From Longimicrobiales bacterium (GTDB lineage: Bacteria > Gemmatimonadota > Gemmatimonadetes > Longimicrobiales > Gaopeijiaceae), in the NCBI GenBank assembly GCA_029245345.1, contig JAQWPM010000012.1, positions 124,001 to 188,000 on the forward strand: DNA of 64,000 nucleotides, given 5' to 3'. Under the pieces are notes generated by a model. It was given only the letters and a program-made list of their open reading frames with translations. It was not told the origin of the DNA and did not search any database. The stretch's first letter is position 1. The number at the start of each line of letters is the position of its first letter. Positions 34,255 to 43,390 of this stretch are shown piece by piece. Both the position numbers and the translations under genes were made by a program.

Positions 34255-35373
34255 ATGAAGCACATCCGCGCGACGCTGTTCATGTGGGTCGCTCTCGTTG
34301 CATTTGGCGGACTGACCCCTGCCTCCACCGCCGCCCAGTGCGCGGACTGCGTCTTCCCCGGAGACGAGTGGACGATCCTGCGTGGGCCTGGCCTGGCCCA
34401 AGCCGGTTGGGACGTGCAGGCGCTCCGCGGCGTGACCCGCTTCCTGGCCGACTCCGCGAACTCGACCGGTGTCGTGGTCGCCCACAAAGGCCGGTTGGTT
34501 TACACCTTCGGCGATATCGAAGAGCTCTCGTATCTCGCGTCGGTGCGGAAGAGCATCCTCTCGATGCTCTACGGCTACTGGGTCGAGAACGGCACGATCG
34601 ATCTCAGCGCAACGATGGAGGACATTGGAGTCGATGACGTGGGCGGGCTCCTCCCCATCGAGAAGCAAGCGCAGATCGGGCACCTCATCACCGCGCGGTC
34701 AGGCGTCTACCACCCTGCCTCGAACGGTGGCGACAACCTGGGCGACGCCCCTGCCCGGGGTTCGCAGCAACCAGGCGAGTACATGCTGTACAGCAATTGG
34801 GACTTCAACGCCGCCGGCGGGGTCTTCGAGATGCTCACAGGGCGGGACCTCTACGACGAAACCCAAGCGCAGATCGGGATCCCGATCGGGTTCCAGGACT
34901 GGAATCGCCCCATCCACCAGAAGGGTGGCGACCTCTCACGATCTCGCTTCCCCTCCTATCACTTCCACCTCTCGACTCGTGACATGGCCAGGATCGGGCA
35001 CTTGATGCTGAATGAGGGGAGCTGGGATGGACGGCAGGTGATCTCCCGCGAGTGGGCCAAAGAGATCGTGTCCGTGGTGACCCCGCTTGAGGAGATGAAC
35101 CCGGTCGGCCGCCGTGACGGCTACTTCGGGTACGGGTACATGTGGTGGGTCTTCGATGGGCCCCTGGCTGTGGGCCCCTTTGCGGGCGCCTACACAGGGC
35201 GCGGAGCCATCGGACAGTGGATTACGGTCTTCCCTGCCGTCGATCTCGTGATCTCCCACAAAACCAACTCGGTGTACGGTCGAACCACGAGCTGGGACTC
35301 GTGGCATCGGATGATCGAGCTGCTCTTTGACGCGGGCAATGTGGAGATGTCCGGACCGTACCCGTGGGGGTGA
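34255..35373 (+). CDS. Secreted serine hydrolase of the beta-lactamase family
   Basis: The 372-residue protein has a signal peptide (ATLFMWVALVAFGGLTPAS). The nucleophile motif is SVRK in YLASVRKSILSMLYG (family S-x-x-K), followed by the second motif YSN in YMLYSNWDFNAAGG, and a late Gly-rich segment GRGAIGQWITVFP in place of K-T-G. Class C-like serine hydrolases cleave esters, amides or D-amino peptides. It differs from the other member (48572-50017) in motif context. The start is ATG 34255, with GGAG 9 bases upstream. Confidence 0.85.
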   Translation: MKHIRATLFMWVALVAFGGLTPASTAAQCADCVFPGDEWTILRGPGLAQAGWDVQALRGVTRFLADSANSTGVVVAHKGRLVYTFGDIEELSYLASVRKSILSMLYGYWVENGTIDLSATMEDIGVDDVGGLLPIEKQAQIGHLITARSGVYHPASNGGDNLGDAPARGSQQPGEYMLYSNWDFNAAGGVFEMLTGRDLYDETQAQIGIPIGFQDWNRPIHQKGGDLSRSRFPSYHFHLSTRDMARIGHLMLNEGSWDGRQVISREWAKEIVSVVTPLEEMNPVGRRDGYFGYGYMWWVFDGPLAVGPFAGAYTGRGAIGQWITVFPAVDLVISHKTNSVYGRTTSWDSWHRMIELLFDAGNVEMSGPYPWG

Positions 35374-35380
35374 GCCCGGC

Positions 35381-36997
35381 CTAGTCGTCCTCTGGCGCGG
35401 CGCTCGTGGGCGCTTCGCCCGCTCCGGGGACCTGGGCCATGATGTATTCGGCGAGTGCTGTGATGGTGAGGCTCGGATTTACGCCCAGGTTGGACGGCAC
35501 GACCGAGCCGTCCGCTACGTAGAGTCCGCGATGGCCGTGCACGCGCCCGGCCCGATCTACGACTCCGTCATCTGGGGTATCGCTCATTCGGCAGCCACCT
35601 AGGACGTGAGCAGTTGTGGGTGATCCGGCGAACGGGATCCACAGGCTCTGCCACACAGTACCGTTCATTTTCTCGGCCAAGCGGCGTGCGATCTCTCGAG
35701 CGACGGGGATTCGCACGGCAGGCGGCTTCTCACCGATCGGCAACTCGGATTTGAGAACAGCACGGCCCAATCCAAGCCAGCGTCGTTGGAGTACGAGACT
35801 GAGATGTCCTTCAGTCGGCTGCATGGCCAGTAGGATCGCTGACCGTGAGGCCCGTCCGAACGGCCACAGTCCGAGCAAGAATCTCGGAATACTCGAGAGC
35901 GCAGCGACGAGCGGAGCCACGGCTTGAGGAAGGCGTGACACACCAGCCAACGGGGCGGTCAGCCAGAACAGAACGTCCGACCCGCGGTTCAAACGCACCA
36001 TCTCCACGAACGTGTCCGCGTCCGCTTGAAGGCCGGACGTAATCGCCACGTGGTCGCCGAGATCCACCGTCCGATCTTTGCTCTCCACCACCAGAAGTTC
36101 TTCGGAGTTCGTGCGTACGAACTCACCGATGCGAGGAGAAAGATCGGGCAGCCATCCCTTGTCGCGGGAGCGGAGTAGCAAGTGGACAGAACCTAAGACC
36201 CCTCCTGCGACCACGACCTGCTTCGCACGCCAACTCCTCCTTCCCGGATCGCGACGGAGAGGGTCTCGGACGTGGACCGTGTAGCCTCCGTCACGAGGCT
36301 CGATTCCCGTGACTCGGGTTTCCGGTACGATCTCGACCCCGAGCCGTTCTGCGAACCACAGGTAGTTCCTATCGAGCGTGTTCTTCGCACCGACACGGCA
36401 TCCGATCATACACGCCCCACAGCGCGTGCACCCGGTGCGGCGTGGACCTTCCCCACCGAAGTACGGGTCGGCGACCTCGACGCCGGATTCGCCAAAGAAG
36501 ACTCCGACATCGCTGGCTCGGAGCGTTCCCGATCCAGGCATCTCCGCCGCCACTTGTTCAAGAAGCTCGTCGGTGCGGCCAAGGCCTTCGCACGGGCTGG
36601 CTCCGAGCATGCGGCGGGCTTCGGCGTAGTGAGGCTCCAAACGACCGACCCAGTCGGCCCTCCCCCATTCGTCCTCACCGAAGGCCTGTGCCGGTGGATG
36701 AATAAGGTTGTTCGCGTAGACCAGCGAACCGCCTCCCACCCCCGTCCCATGAAGCACCAGCATGTGGCGGAAGAAGCTGACCGCCTGGATGCCGCCCCAG
36801 CCGAAGCGGGGCATCCACAGGTACTTCTTCAGCCCCCAACTCGTCTCAGGGAAATCCGAGCGCTCGTATCGTTTGCCCTGCTCGAGTACGACGACTTTGT
36901 AGCCCTTCTCCGCGAGACGGAGCGCCGACACGGATCCGCCGAAGCCGGAGCCGATCACCACGAAGTCGGCGTCGTAGTGCTGGAGGTCGTCGGACAT
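35381..36997 (-). CDS. GMC-type FAD-dependent oxidoreductase (cholesterol-oxidase-like)
   Basis: The 538-residue protein opens with the FAD-binding DADFVVIGSGFGGSVSALRLAE, and has the GMC signature region HGTGVGGGSLVYANN. A cysteine-rich segment CTRCGACMIGCRVGAKNT resembles ferredoxin-like loops in cholesterol oxidase-type GMC proteins. The C-terminus has HVLGGCRMSDTPDDGVVD and DGSVVPSNLGVNPSLTI. It oxidises an alcohol, possibly a sterol or terpenoid, at the cost of FAD. It is divergent from a TauD-type dioxygenase gene across 49 bases. Confidence 0.9.
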   Translation of the reverse strand: MSDDLQHYDADFVVIGSGFGGSVSALRLAEKGYKVVVLEQGKRYERSDFPETSWGLKKYLWMPRFGWGGIQAVSFFRHMLVLHGTGVGGGSLVYANNLIHPPAQAFGEDEWGRADWVGRLEPHYAEARRMLGASPCEGLGRTDELLEQVAAEMPGSGTLRASDVGVFFGESGVEVADPYFGGEGPRRTGCTRCGACMIGCRVGAKNTLDRNYLWFAERLGVEIVPETRVTGIEPRDGGYTVHVRDPLRRDPGRRSWRAKQVVVAGGVLGSVHLLLRSRDKGWLPDLSPRIGEFVRTNSEELLVVESKDRTVDLGDHVAITSGLQADADTFVEMVRLNRGSDVLFWLTAPLAGVSRLPQAVAPLVAALSSIPRFLLGLWPFGRASRSAILLAMQPTEGHLSLVLQRRWLGLGRAVLKSELPIGEKPPAVRIPVAREIARRLAEKMNGTVWQSLWIPFAGSPTTAHVLGGCRMSDTPDDGVVDRAGRVHGHRGLYVADGSVVPSNLGVNPSLTITALAEYIMAQVPGAGEAPTSAAPEDD

Positions 36998-37046
36998 AGT
37001 AGTGTGGTCGCGGAAGTAGTTCGACACACGCTACGGAGATCATACC

Positions 37047-37889
37047 ATGAGCGACACTGCGGCGACCGATTCGGGACTCTTCATCCGACCGGTCACACCC
37101 ACGATTGGGGCGGAAGTACTCGGTGTGGACCTTGGTGATTTGTCGGACGAGAACTTCGCCACGATTCGCGAGGCTCTCACGGAGCACCAAGTAATTTTCT
37201 TCCGTGACCAGGACATTTCCGTGGAAGCCCATAAAGCCTTTGGAGCGCGCTTCGGCACCCTGGACATCCACCCCAACGACCCCGGGCTGGACGGACACCC
37301 CGAGGTCATGATCATTCATGCGGACAAAACCTCAAAGCGCGTAGCGGGGGAGATGTGGCACTCCGATGTGTCCTGCGGTGAAGAGCCCCCCATGGGATCG
37401 ATCCTGAGGATGTTTACCGTCCCGGAAAGTGGCGGTGACACGATGTTTGCCAGCATGTACGCCGCTTACGAAGCCCTGTCCGAGCGAATGAAGGAGATGC
37501 TCGAGGGCCTCACCGCGATCCACGACGGTGCTCCGTACTACCAGAGCGTGAACGCGATGATCGGGCGCGACGACACGCGGAAGGTCTACCCGAAGAGCGA
37601 ACATCCGGTGGTTCGAACCCATCCCGTGTCGGGGCGAAAGTGCCTCTATGTGAACTCGATGTTCACCACCCAGATCCTTGGACTCCCCATCCCGGAAAGT
37701 GATGCACTCCTCAACTTCCTGTTCGACCACGTGAAGAGCCCCGCTTTTCAGTGTCGCTTCAGGTGGCAGCAGCATTCGATCGCCTTCTGGGACAACAGGT
37801 GTACACAGCACTACGCGGTCTGGGATTACTCCCCGAACGTCCGCTCCGGGTACCGAGTAACCGTTCGAGGGGAGCGCCCCCAAGCGTAG
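37047..37889 (+). CDS. TauD/TfdA-family Fe(II)/2-oxoglutarate dioxygenase
   Basis: The 280-residue protein shows the metal triad: WHSDVSC (H-x-D) and NRCTQHYAVWDYSP (distal His), with RSGYRVTVRGERP carrying the 2-oxoglutarate-binding Arg. It begins FIRPVTPTIGAEVLGVDL, typical of taurine or 2,4-D dioxygenases. It hydroxylates a small organic acid or sulfonate, with substrate unknown. It starts 49 bases from the divergent GMC oxidase gene, so joint regulation is possible. Confidence 0.92.
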   Translation: MSDTAATDSGLFIRPVTPTIGAEVLGVDLGDLSDENFATIREALTEHQVIFFRDQDISVEAHKAFGARFGTLDIHPNDPGLDGHPEVMIIHADKTSKRVAGEMWHSDVSCGEEPPMGSILRMFTVPESGGDTMFASMYAAYEALSERMKEMLEGLTAIHDGAPYYQSVNAMIGRDDTRKVYPKSEHPVVRTHPVSGRKCLYVNSMFTTQILGLPIPESDALLNFLFDHVKSPAFQCRFRWQQHSIAFWDNRCTQHYAVWDYSPNVRSGYRVTVRGERPQA

Positions 37890-38165
37890 GACACGACCAT
37901 CTTCCGCACTACGCCGAGGGTGGCTCCCTACTCTGCCCGGCCCATGCGTCGTTACGCCGTCCTCACCTTGCTGTGCGTTTTCAGGGCGTCGTGTAGTCCC
38001 TAGTGTACGGGAGTTTCGCGCTTGAGATCGGATGGATGGCGTGGGGCTTAGTGCGAGGTGGCGAGACCACGTCAGTCACGGCCGAGTCGTCCGAACAACG
38101 ACCGAGCAGCCCTGTCGCCATGCATGATGTCGTGTTTTGGGCGGCTCTTTCGGCATGCGGAGCAC

Positions 38166-38315
38166 CTAGGGGGCGCTCCTAGTCCTCAGCGTCGGGGCCG
38201 CAGCGCTTTGAGCCGCCTCGACCAGGTCTTCAACGGAGACCTTCTTCATCGTGACCGCCCTAACCAAGGCGATCGCACCCGTGAGGACACCGAGAGCGAT
38301 CAAGACGAAGGTCAT
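38166..38315 (-). CDS. Small single-span membrane protein
   Basis: The 49-residue frame reads MTFVLIALGVLTGAIALVRA, a full membrane span, then VTMKKVSVEDLVEAAQSAAA, a charged helical tail. No ribosome-binding site is clear. Upstream sequence 37890-38165 has no recognisable gene. The composition (span plus amphipathic tail) looks real, but a chance frame is possible. Confidence 0.4.
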   Translation of the reverse strand: MTFVLIALGVLTGAIALVRAVTMKKVSVEDLVEAAQSAAAPTLRTRSAP

Positions 38316-38390
38316 GGGCGAATGTTAGGTGAGGCCGACGTTGTTCCTCCGACCGAATACCAAGGTCCAAGCGCGAGTGGGCAAGAGACG

Positions 38391-38429
38391 AAAAAAGGGG
38401 ACGGGCCCACTTTGGACCCGCCCCCCTTT
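38391..38429 (-). terminator. Terminator after the tandem NTF2-like gene
   Basis: Arms AAAGGGG-ACGGG and CCCGCCCCCCTTT around 38400-38429 form an imperfect stem, followed on the minus strand by six T residues (38396-38391). It lies 24 bases past the stop at 38453. Confidence 0.7.
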
Positions 38430-38452
38430 AGTGTCGCTCGAAGCGAGACAGA

Positions 38453-39367
38453 CTACATGTCGCCCGTCGGCCAAGCGTTGGACACCCCCCAATGAATCTG
38501 CCACGACCCATCATCCGCCTGCTTGAGCAGGTTGAGGTAACCGCCCGACTGGAACGGTGCATCCGCGCCGGCTTCCGTCGAAGCGAACCAGCCGCCGTCG
38601 AGCGCCCAGCCATCGCCGAGCTCCCACGTTTGCAGACTGTTGATGTCGACCGTCCTCCCCGGGCGCGCTTCCATCATGTCCGAAAGAGCGGTCGAGATCG
38701 CCTCGCGACCCATGACCTGCCCGCCGCGCGATAAGGATGCCATCGCGTCCTCGGTATAGTAGTCCGCGACCATCGAAGCGTGGCCCAAGTTGTAATGGGT
38801 CGCCCAGCCGCCTGTCAGCTCACCCATGGTCCCCTGGTTCTCCCCAGCCTCACCCTCAGGCGCCGAGAACTCAAAGCCTTCGAACGGGTCGTCCGTGAGG
38901 TTCCCAATATGCCCTGCGATCACCCAGGCACCATCGACCTTCACGTTGTGCGTCATGTAGGATCCGCCGTAGCTCACCGGCTCAGCCCCTTCCGGGCTTA
39001 GCGTCATCTCGTACATCCCCACGCCCACAGCCTGATCACCGAAGACCCTGACTTCGCCAGGCGTGATCACAACCTGCGGGTTCATCTCGGCCGTGCTTCC
39101 CAAGAAGGTCTCGATCGCTTCTGAACCTTCAGAAAGGGTTCCGTCCGAACTGAGCAACCAGGCTTCATCTGCATACTTGCCGGCAACCATACCGGGATGG
39201 CCCATGTTGTAATGCGTAGCCCAATACTCAGCGAGTTCGGTGACCGCCTGAGCGTCCGCGGATGCCTCGGGCGTAGCATCCGCCATCGCGTCGTCGGTGG
39301 CTTCTTCGGACGCGCAGGCGCCCAGCGCTAATGCCAGTGCCAGAGTGGCTATGGTACGGATCTTCAT
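38453..39367 (-). CDS. Lipoprotein with two tandem NTF2/DUF4440-like domains
   Basis: The 304-residue protein has a lipoprotein signal (IATLALALALGAC). It holds two copies of an NTF2-like domain: copy one starts EYWATHYNMGHPGMVAGKYA, copy two GGWATHYNLGHASMVADYYT, each continuing with a Gly- and acid-rich sheet pattern. The similarity between the copies shows an internal duplication. DUF4440 domains bind small ligands or act as hydrolases or isomerases; the ligand is unknown. ATG 39367 has GGGAG 9 bases upstream. Confidence 0.85.
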   Translation of the reverse strand: MKIRTIATLALALALGACASEEATDDAMADATPEASADAQAVTELAEYWATHYNMGHPGMVAGKYADEAWLLSSDGTLSEGSEAIETFLGSTAEMNPQVVITPGEVRVFGDQAVGVGMYEMTLSPEGAEPVSYGGSYMTHNVKVDGAWVIAGHIGNLTDDPFEGFEFSAPEGEAGENQGTMGELTGGWATHYNLGHASMVADYYTEDAMASLSRGGQVMGREAISTALSDMMEARPGRTVDINSLQTWELGDGWALDGGWFASTEAGADAPFQSGGYLNLLKQADDGSWQIHWGVSNAWPTGDM

Positions 39368-39629
39368 AGAGTTATCTCCCGGAGTGTCCAGCACGCGACT
39401 ACGGATATGCCGCGGAGGAAAATCTGCGCGGCGCCGGACAGGATCGCAACCGATCCCGCATTTGATGGCAGGCGGACAGGGCCAGGCAGCCCGGCGGATG
39501 GATGGATGCACGGAGCTTCGCTCCGTGGTCTCGCGAAACATCACATAGGTCATCACTAGCGGCCTGACCGCTTGACTCGAACCAGCGCTGATCTTGCTGC
39601 CCACGAGGTCACAGGTTCGGATTCAAAGC

Positions 39630-39665
39630 ACAAACGCCGTCAGACCCTAGCGGGATCTGACGGCG
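39630..39665 (-). terminator. Intrinsic terminator after the tRNA-Arg gene
   Basis: A perfect 9-base stem (39637-39645 with 39657-39665, GCCGTCAGA) surrounds an 11-base loop and is followed on the minus strand by GTTTGTGCTTT. It lies 14 bases beyond the 3' end of the tRNA. Confidence 0.85.
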
Positions 39666-39678
39666 CTCATGATCACAG

Positions 39679-39752
39679 TGCGCCCGGCAGGATTCGACCC
39701 TGCGACCTCGTGCTCCGGAGGCACGCGCTCTATCCAACTGAGCTACGGGCGC
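39679..39752 (-). tRNA. tRNA-Arg (anticodon CCG)
   Basis: The 74-base gene folds into the standard cloverleaf: acceptor GCGCCCG/CGGGCGC, D arm GCTC/GAGC, anticodon stem CGTGC/GCACG with loop CTCCGGA (anticodon CCG, reads CGG), variable AGGTC, T arm GCAGG/CCTGC. The T loop reads GTCGAAT rather than the usual TTCGAAT. CCA is not encoded. Confidence 0.95.
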
Positions 39753-39810
39753 TTTGTGGAGGATCAATCTCGCCAAACGGGGGTCCGGGTCAAGCGAGGG
39801 GCAAGGAGTC

Positions 39811-39838
39811 GGCGCCCGCCGCTTTCGCGACGGGCGCC
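39811..39838 (-). terminator. Hairpin after RNase P RNA
   Basis: A 12-base arm pair (39811-39822 with 39827-39838, one mismatch) sits 7 bases past the rnpB 3' end. There is no long T-run, so it may be a processing or termination structure. Confidence 0.5.
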
Positions 39839-39845
39839 GTCAGTT

Positions 39846-40207
39846 GAACGCGCGGAATAAGCCGAGTTCTGTCCCCTTACGGGGGAGGATCATTCATCTA
39901 GGACTGCTGTTACCAACAGCCTCGTGCAGCCTACCCGGAACTCAAATGGAGCGGGCCACTCCTCGTTCCCTATTTGGCCTTGCTGCGGGTGGGGTTTACC
40001 AGCGACTCACTGTTACCAGGAGCCCGGTGCGCTCTTACCGCACCGTTTCACCCTTGCCTGTGCCGCCTAAGCGGCCATCGGCGGTCTGTTCTCTGTTGCA
40101 CTTTCCGTCGCCTTTCGACGCCCGGGCGTTACCCGGCACCCTTGCCCTGAGCAGCTCGGACTTTCCTCCAGCAGCCTAAGCTACCGGCGATCCTCACTCG
40201 CACGCTC
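39846..40207 (-). ncRNA. rnpB: RNase P RNA, bacterial type A
   Basis: This is the catalytic RNA that trims tRNA 5' ends. On the minus strand it has the conserved GAGGAAAGTCCG near the 5' end, GGTAAACCCC in the middle and ACAGAACTCGGCTTA near the 3' end. The ends pair as helix P1: GAGCGTGCG (40207-40199) with CGCGCGTTC (39854-39846), using G-T wobbles. Total length 362 bases fits type A. It is followed on the same strand by the tRNA-Arg gene, so a shared transcript is possible. Confidence 0.93.
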
Positions 40208-40296
40208 ATCCCCATGGTAACGTCCTGGCTCACTTGCATCTACAGGCGGCCGGTCAGGCCTCGCCTTGCCTCTCCCCCACCCATATCCTCTGAGCC

Positions 40297-41442
40297 ATGA
40301 CTTCTCCCGCATACGACCTCGACTCGGTCAGGGCGCAGATCCCGATCCTGGGATCGTTGATCCCCATGAACAATTGCTCACAAGCGCCGCAATGCAGCGT
40401 GACGCGAGCTGCAGCTGACGCCTATTTGGCCTCATGGAACGAGGCTGGAATGGACTGGGACAGCTGGATGGCCGAGACGGATGCGGCCCGAGCTGAATTC
40501 GCGGCCCTTATCAATGCGGACCCGAATGACGTCTCGGTGGCCACCTCGGTGTCTCAAGCAACAGCGAGCGTCGCCACCGGACTCGACTACACGGGGACGC
40601 GGCACCGCGTTGTAGCAAGCGGCGGCGAATTCCCCACGGTAGGCCACGTGTGGCTCGCCCAGGAACGCATGGGAGCCGAAGTGGACTGGGTCCCCGTACG
40701 TGACGGCTGCATCGAACTCGAGGACTACGAGGCCGCGATCGACGAACAGACCGCGATCGTGTCGGCATGCCAGGGTTATTACCAAACCGGCTTCAAGCAG
40801 GACATCGGGGCGATCGCGGAACTCGCTCATGCCAAGGGTGCCCTGCTCTACGTAGACGCCTACCAGACTTTGGGTACGGAGTCTTTCGATGCCCCAAAGT
40901 GCGGAGCCGATTTCGTGGCATCGGGGAACCTCAAGTTCCTGATGGGCATCCCAGGCATCGCCTTCGTGTGGGTACGGCCTGGCCTAGCGGATCAGCTCAA
41001 ACCCACCATCACCGGCTGGTTCGGAAGGGCGAATCCATACTCCTTCGAAGCCGACCGGCTCGACTGGGGAGAAGGCGCGAGACGGCTGGATACGGGCACA
41101 CCACCCATCATGGAAGCGTATGTCGCCAGGGCCGGGATGGCATGGCTGCGAGAGATCGGGATGGATCATATCGGCGCATGGAACCGGGCCCTTGGCCGGA
41201 GAGCGGCCGAGGGGGCGGCAGAGCGCGGCCTGGAGGTCCTGGGCTCAGCAGAGGCGGCCCGTAGGGCTCCGACGACAGCGATCGCGTGTGAAGACAGTCA
41301 CACCGTCGAGGCCAAGATGCGCGCACGAGGGATCATCGCCTCGGCGCGAGGGCCCGCGATTCGCATCGCCCCACACTTCTACAACACGATGGACGACGTC
41401 GACCAGGCCCTGGATGCTTTAGCCGCAGTAATGGCGACATGA
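40297..41442 (+). CDS. Class V aminotransferase / cysteine desulfurase-like PLP enzyme
   Basis: The 381-residue protein fits class V fold type I enzymes: VRAQIPILGSLIPMNNCSQA near the N-terminus, ATSVSQATASVATGLDY, LLYVDAYQTLGTESFDA (Asp and Gln that contact PLP) and ADFVASGNLKFLMGIPGIAF with the Schiff-base lysine. It resembles kynureninase- and Csd-like proteins. The actual reaction is unknown. An NSS amino-acid transporter gene follows 31 bases later, so a role in amino-acid use is likely. Confidence 0.87.
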   Translation: MTSPAYDLDSVRAQIPILGSLIPMNNCSQAPQCSVTRAAADAYLASWNEAGMDWDSWMAETDAARAEFAALINADPNDVSVATSVSQATASVATGLDYTGTRHRVVASGGEFPTVGHVWLAQERMGAEVDWVPVRDGCIELEDYEAAIDEQTAIVSACQGYYQTGFKQDIGAIAELAHAKGALLYVDAYQTLGTESFDAPKCGADFVASGNLKFLMGIPGIAFVWVRPGLADQLKPTITGWFGRANPYSFEADRLDWGEGARRLDTGTPPIMEAYVARAGMAWLREIGMDHIGAWNRALGRRAAEGAAERGLEVLGSAEAARRAPTTAIACEDSHTVEAKMRARGIIASARGPAIRIAPHFYNTMDDVDQALDALAAVMAT

Positions 41443-41473
41443 TCGGCATGGCGAACCGCACGGCGGCGCCAGA

Positions 41474-42799
41474 ATGACCCGCGAGAGGTTCGGGAGCCGA
41501 CTCGGGGTCTTAGCCACGATGGTCGGTCTGGCGGTCGGCCTGGGAAACGTGTGGCGCTTCCCCTACATGGTCGGACAATTCGGCGGGGCAGCATTCATCG
41601 TGCTCTACCTGCTGATCGCAGCACTCGTGGCCGTTCCGGCTCTTATGGGCGAGTGGTCGTTGGGTCGTCACACGCGGCACGGGACCCTGGGGGCGTACCA
41701 GGCCATTGGAATGCCGGGCGGGCGGTACATCGGGTGGCTCCTCATGGGCATCACGTGGGCGGCCGTTGCCTACTACACCAATGCGATCGGGTGGGTGGTC
41801 TACCACGCCTTGGCCGAGATCACGGCCCCGTTCGGACGCCCCATCGATCCGTCTCGCATTCTTCCGCCTGAGCAGGGTTTTTCAGCCACGTCGATGGGCC
41901 TTCAAGTCGGCTTCACGGCTTTAGTGCTGCTCGCGGAAGCGAGGATCGTGCTCCGGGGGGTTCAGCGCGGAATCGAACGGGCGTCCAAGATCATCACGCC
42001 CATCCTCTTCGTGACGCTCCTGATTGTGATTGTACGGTCCGTCACGCTCCCAGGCGCCGATGAGGGGATTCGTTGGCTCCTCGCGTTCGAGCCCAGTCAG
42101 ATCACACCTACCGTGGCGATCGCGGCACTAGGCCAGGTGGTGTTCTCCATAGGGCTCGGCGGCACGCTCATGCTCGTCTACGGGTCGTACCTCGGCGACG
42201 ACGTTGACATCCGGGCCAACGCCATCTGGACCGTGATCGGTGACACGGGAGCGGGGCTACTCGCAGGACTCGCAATATTCCCGGCGGTATTCGCCTTCGG
42301 CCTCGAGCCGGGGTCGGGGCCAGGCCTCCTGTTCGCCACTCTTCCCCAAGTCTTCGAGCAACTCCCGGCAGGTTGGATCTTCGGAAGCCTTTTCTTCGGG
42401 GGACTGTCCGGTGCGGCGCTACTCTCGGGAATCGCCGCTTACGAGGTACTCGTCGCGGGCTTCTCAGATTCCCTCGGGTGGACGCGGAAGAAAGCGGTCT
42501 GGACGGTCTACGGAGTGTCGATGCTCCTAGCACTCCCTCCCATGATCAACCTTGAGATCTTCGTGCCCTGGGACCTCACGTTCGGCTCGGGAGGCCAGAC
42601 CATGGGCGCCCTAATCGCAGTGGTGACGGTCGGTTGGGTCATGAGCCGCGCGACGCTTCTTGAGCAAGTCGCGGGAGCGAACCCTTCGAGCACGGATCGG
42701 GCCCTCATCCACTGGCTCCGGTGGGTCGTGCCGACAGCGGTCCTGGCCGCCTCCGGATGGTGGCTCGTCACTGACGTCCTAGGTCTGGTGCAACTGTAG
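41474..42799 (+). CDS. Sodium-dependent NSS-family (SNF) transporter
   Basis: The 441-residue protein has about 11 membrane spans. The start, SRLGVLATMVGLAVGLGNVWRFPYMVGQFGGAAF, holds the family's G-L-G-N-x-W-R-F-P motif in span 1 with Na+ ligands. It imports an amino acid or related solute with Na+ across the inner membrane. Bacterial members such as LeuT carry amino acids. It follows the class V PLP enzyme on the same strand. Confidence 0.9.
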   Translation: MTRERFGSRLGVLATMVGLAVGLGNVWRFPYMVGQFGGAAFIVLYLLIAALVAVPALMGEWSLGRHTRHGTLGAYQAIGMPGGRYIGWLLMGITWAAVAYYTNAIGWVVYHALAEITAPFGRPIDPSRILPPEQGFSATSMGLQVGFTALVLLAEARIVLRGVQRGIERASKIITPILFVTLLIVIVRSVTLPGADEGIRWLLAFEPSQITPTVAIAALGQVVFSIGLGGTLMLVYGSYLGDDVDIRANAIWTVIGDTGAGLLAGLAIFPAVFAFGLEPGSGPGLLFATLPQVFEQLPAGWIFGSLFFGGLSGAALLSGIAAYEVLVAGFSDSLGWTRKKAVWTVYGVSMLLALPPMINLEIFVPWDLTFGSGGQTMGALIAVVTVGWVMSRATLLEQVAGANPSSTDRALIHWLRWVVPTAVLAASGWWLVTDVLGLVQL

Positions 42800-42859
42800 C
42801 CACCTGGGTGGGATCGCAAGTAGGTTGGTGCGTTGCGAACCACCCTAAGGGAGTCATCC

Positions 42860-43372
42860 ATGCGTCGTCGTGCTTTTCTCGCGCTTTTCGCGCTCTTTCT
42901 TGCGGCACCGACCGTCCTACAGGCCCAAGAAGAGACAGTCGTCGTCTACCTGGTTCGCCACGCGGAGCGCGCTGAGGACGGGAGCAACGACCCGCCGATC
43001 TCCGAAGCAGGTTGGGAGCGGTCTCGCCTCGTGGGAACGATGCTCGCAGATGCGGGGCTCACAAGAATCCACTCGACGGATTTCAAGCGAACGCGATCCA
43101 CAGGACAGCCGACAGCGGAAGGGGCCGGTATCGAGATCGAGTCCTACGACTCGCGCGACTTACCTGGATTCGCAGCTCAACTCAAGACGATGCCCGGTCG
43201 GCATTTGGTCCTGGGGCACAGCAATACGACGCCGCAGCTCGTCGAGGCGCTTGGGGGTGACCCTGGGGGTGACATCGAAGAAATGGAATACGACCGTTTC
43301 TACATCGTGACGATCATTGGGGGCCAGGTGAGCACTGTCATGCTCCGATTCGGCGAGCTGTACGAAGGCTGA
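42860..43372 (+). CDS. Secreted histidine phosphatase-family protein
   Basis: The 170-residue protein has a signal peptide (AFLALFALFLAAPTVLQAQ) and the phosphohistidine motif YLVRHAERAEDG, then SDFKRTRST-like region IHSTDFKRTRSTGQPTA and the second His in HLVLGHSNTTPQLVEAL. It probably removes phosphate from a small molecule outside the cytoplasm. TAAGGGAG lies 6 bases upstream of ATG 42860. Confidence 0.87.
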   Translation: MRRRAFLALFALFLAAPTVLQAQEETVVVYLVRHAERAEDGSNDPPISEAGWERSRLVGTMLADAGLTRIHSTDFKRTRSTGQPTAEGAGIEIESYDSRDLPGFAAQLKTMPGRHLVLGHSNTTPQLVEALGGDPGGDIEEMEYDRFYIVTIIGGQVSTVMLRFGELYEG

Positions 43373-43390
43373 CACGAATCGGGGGTAGCC

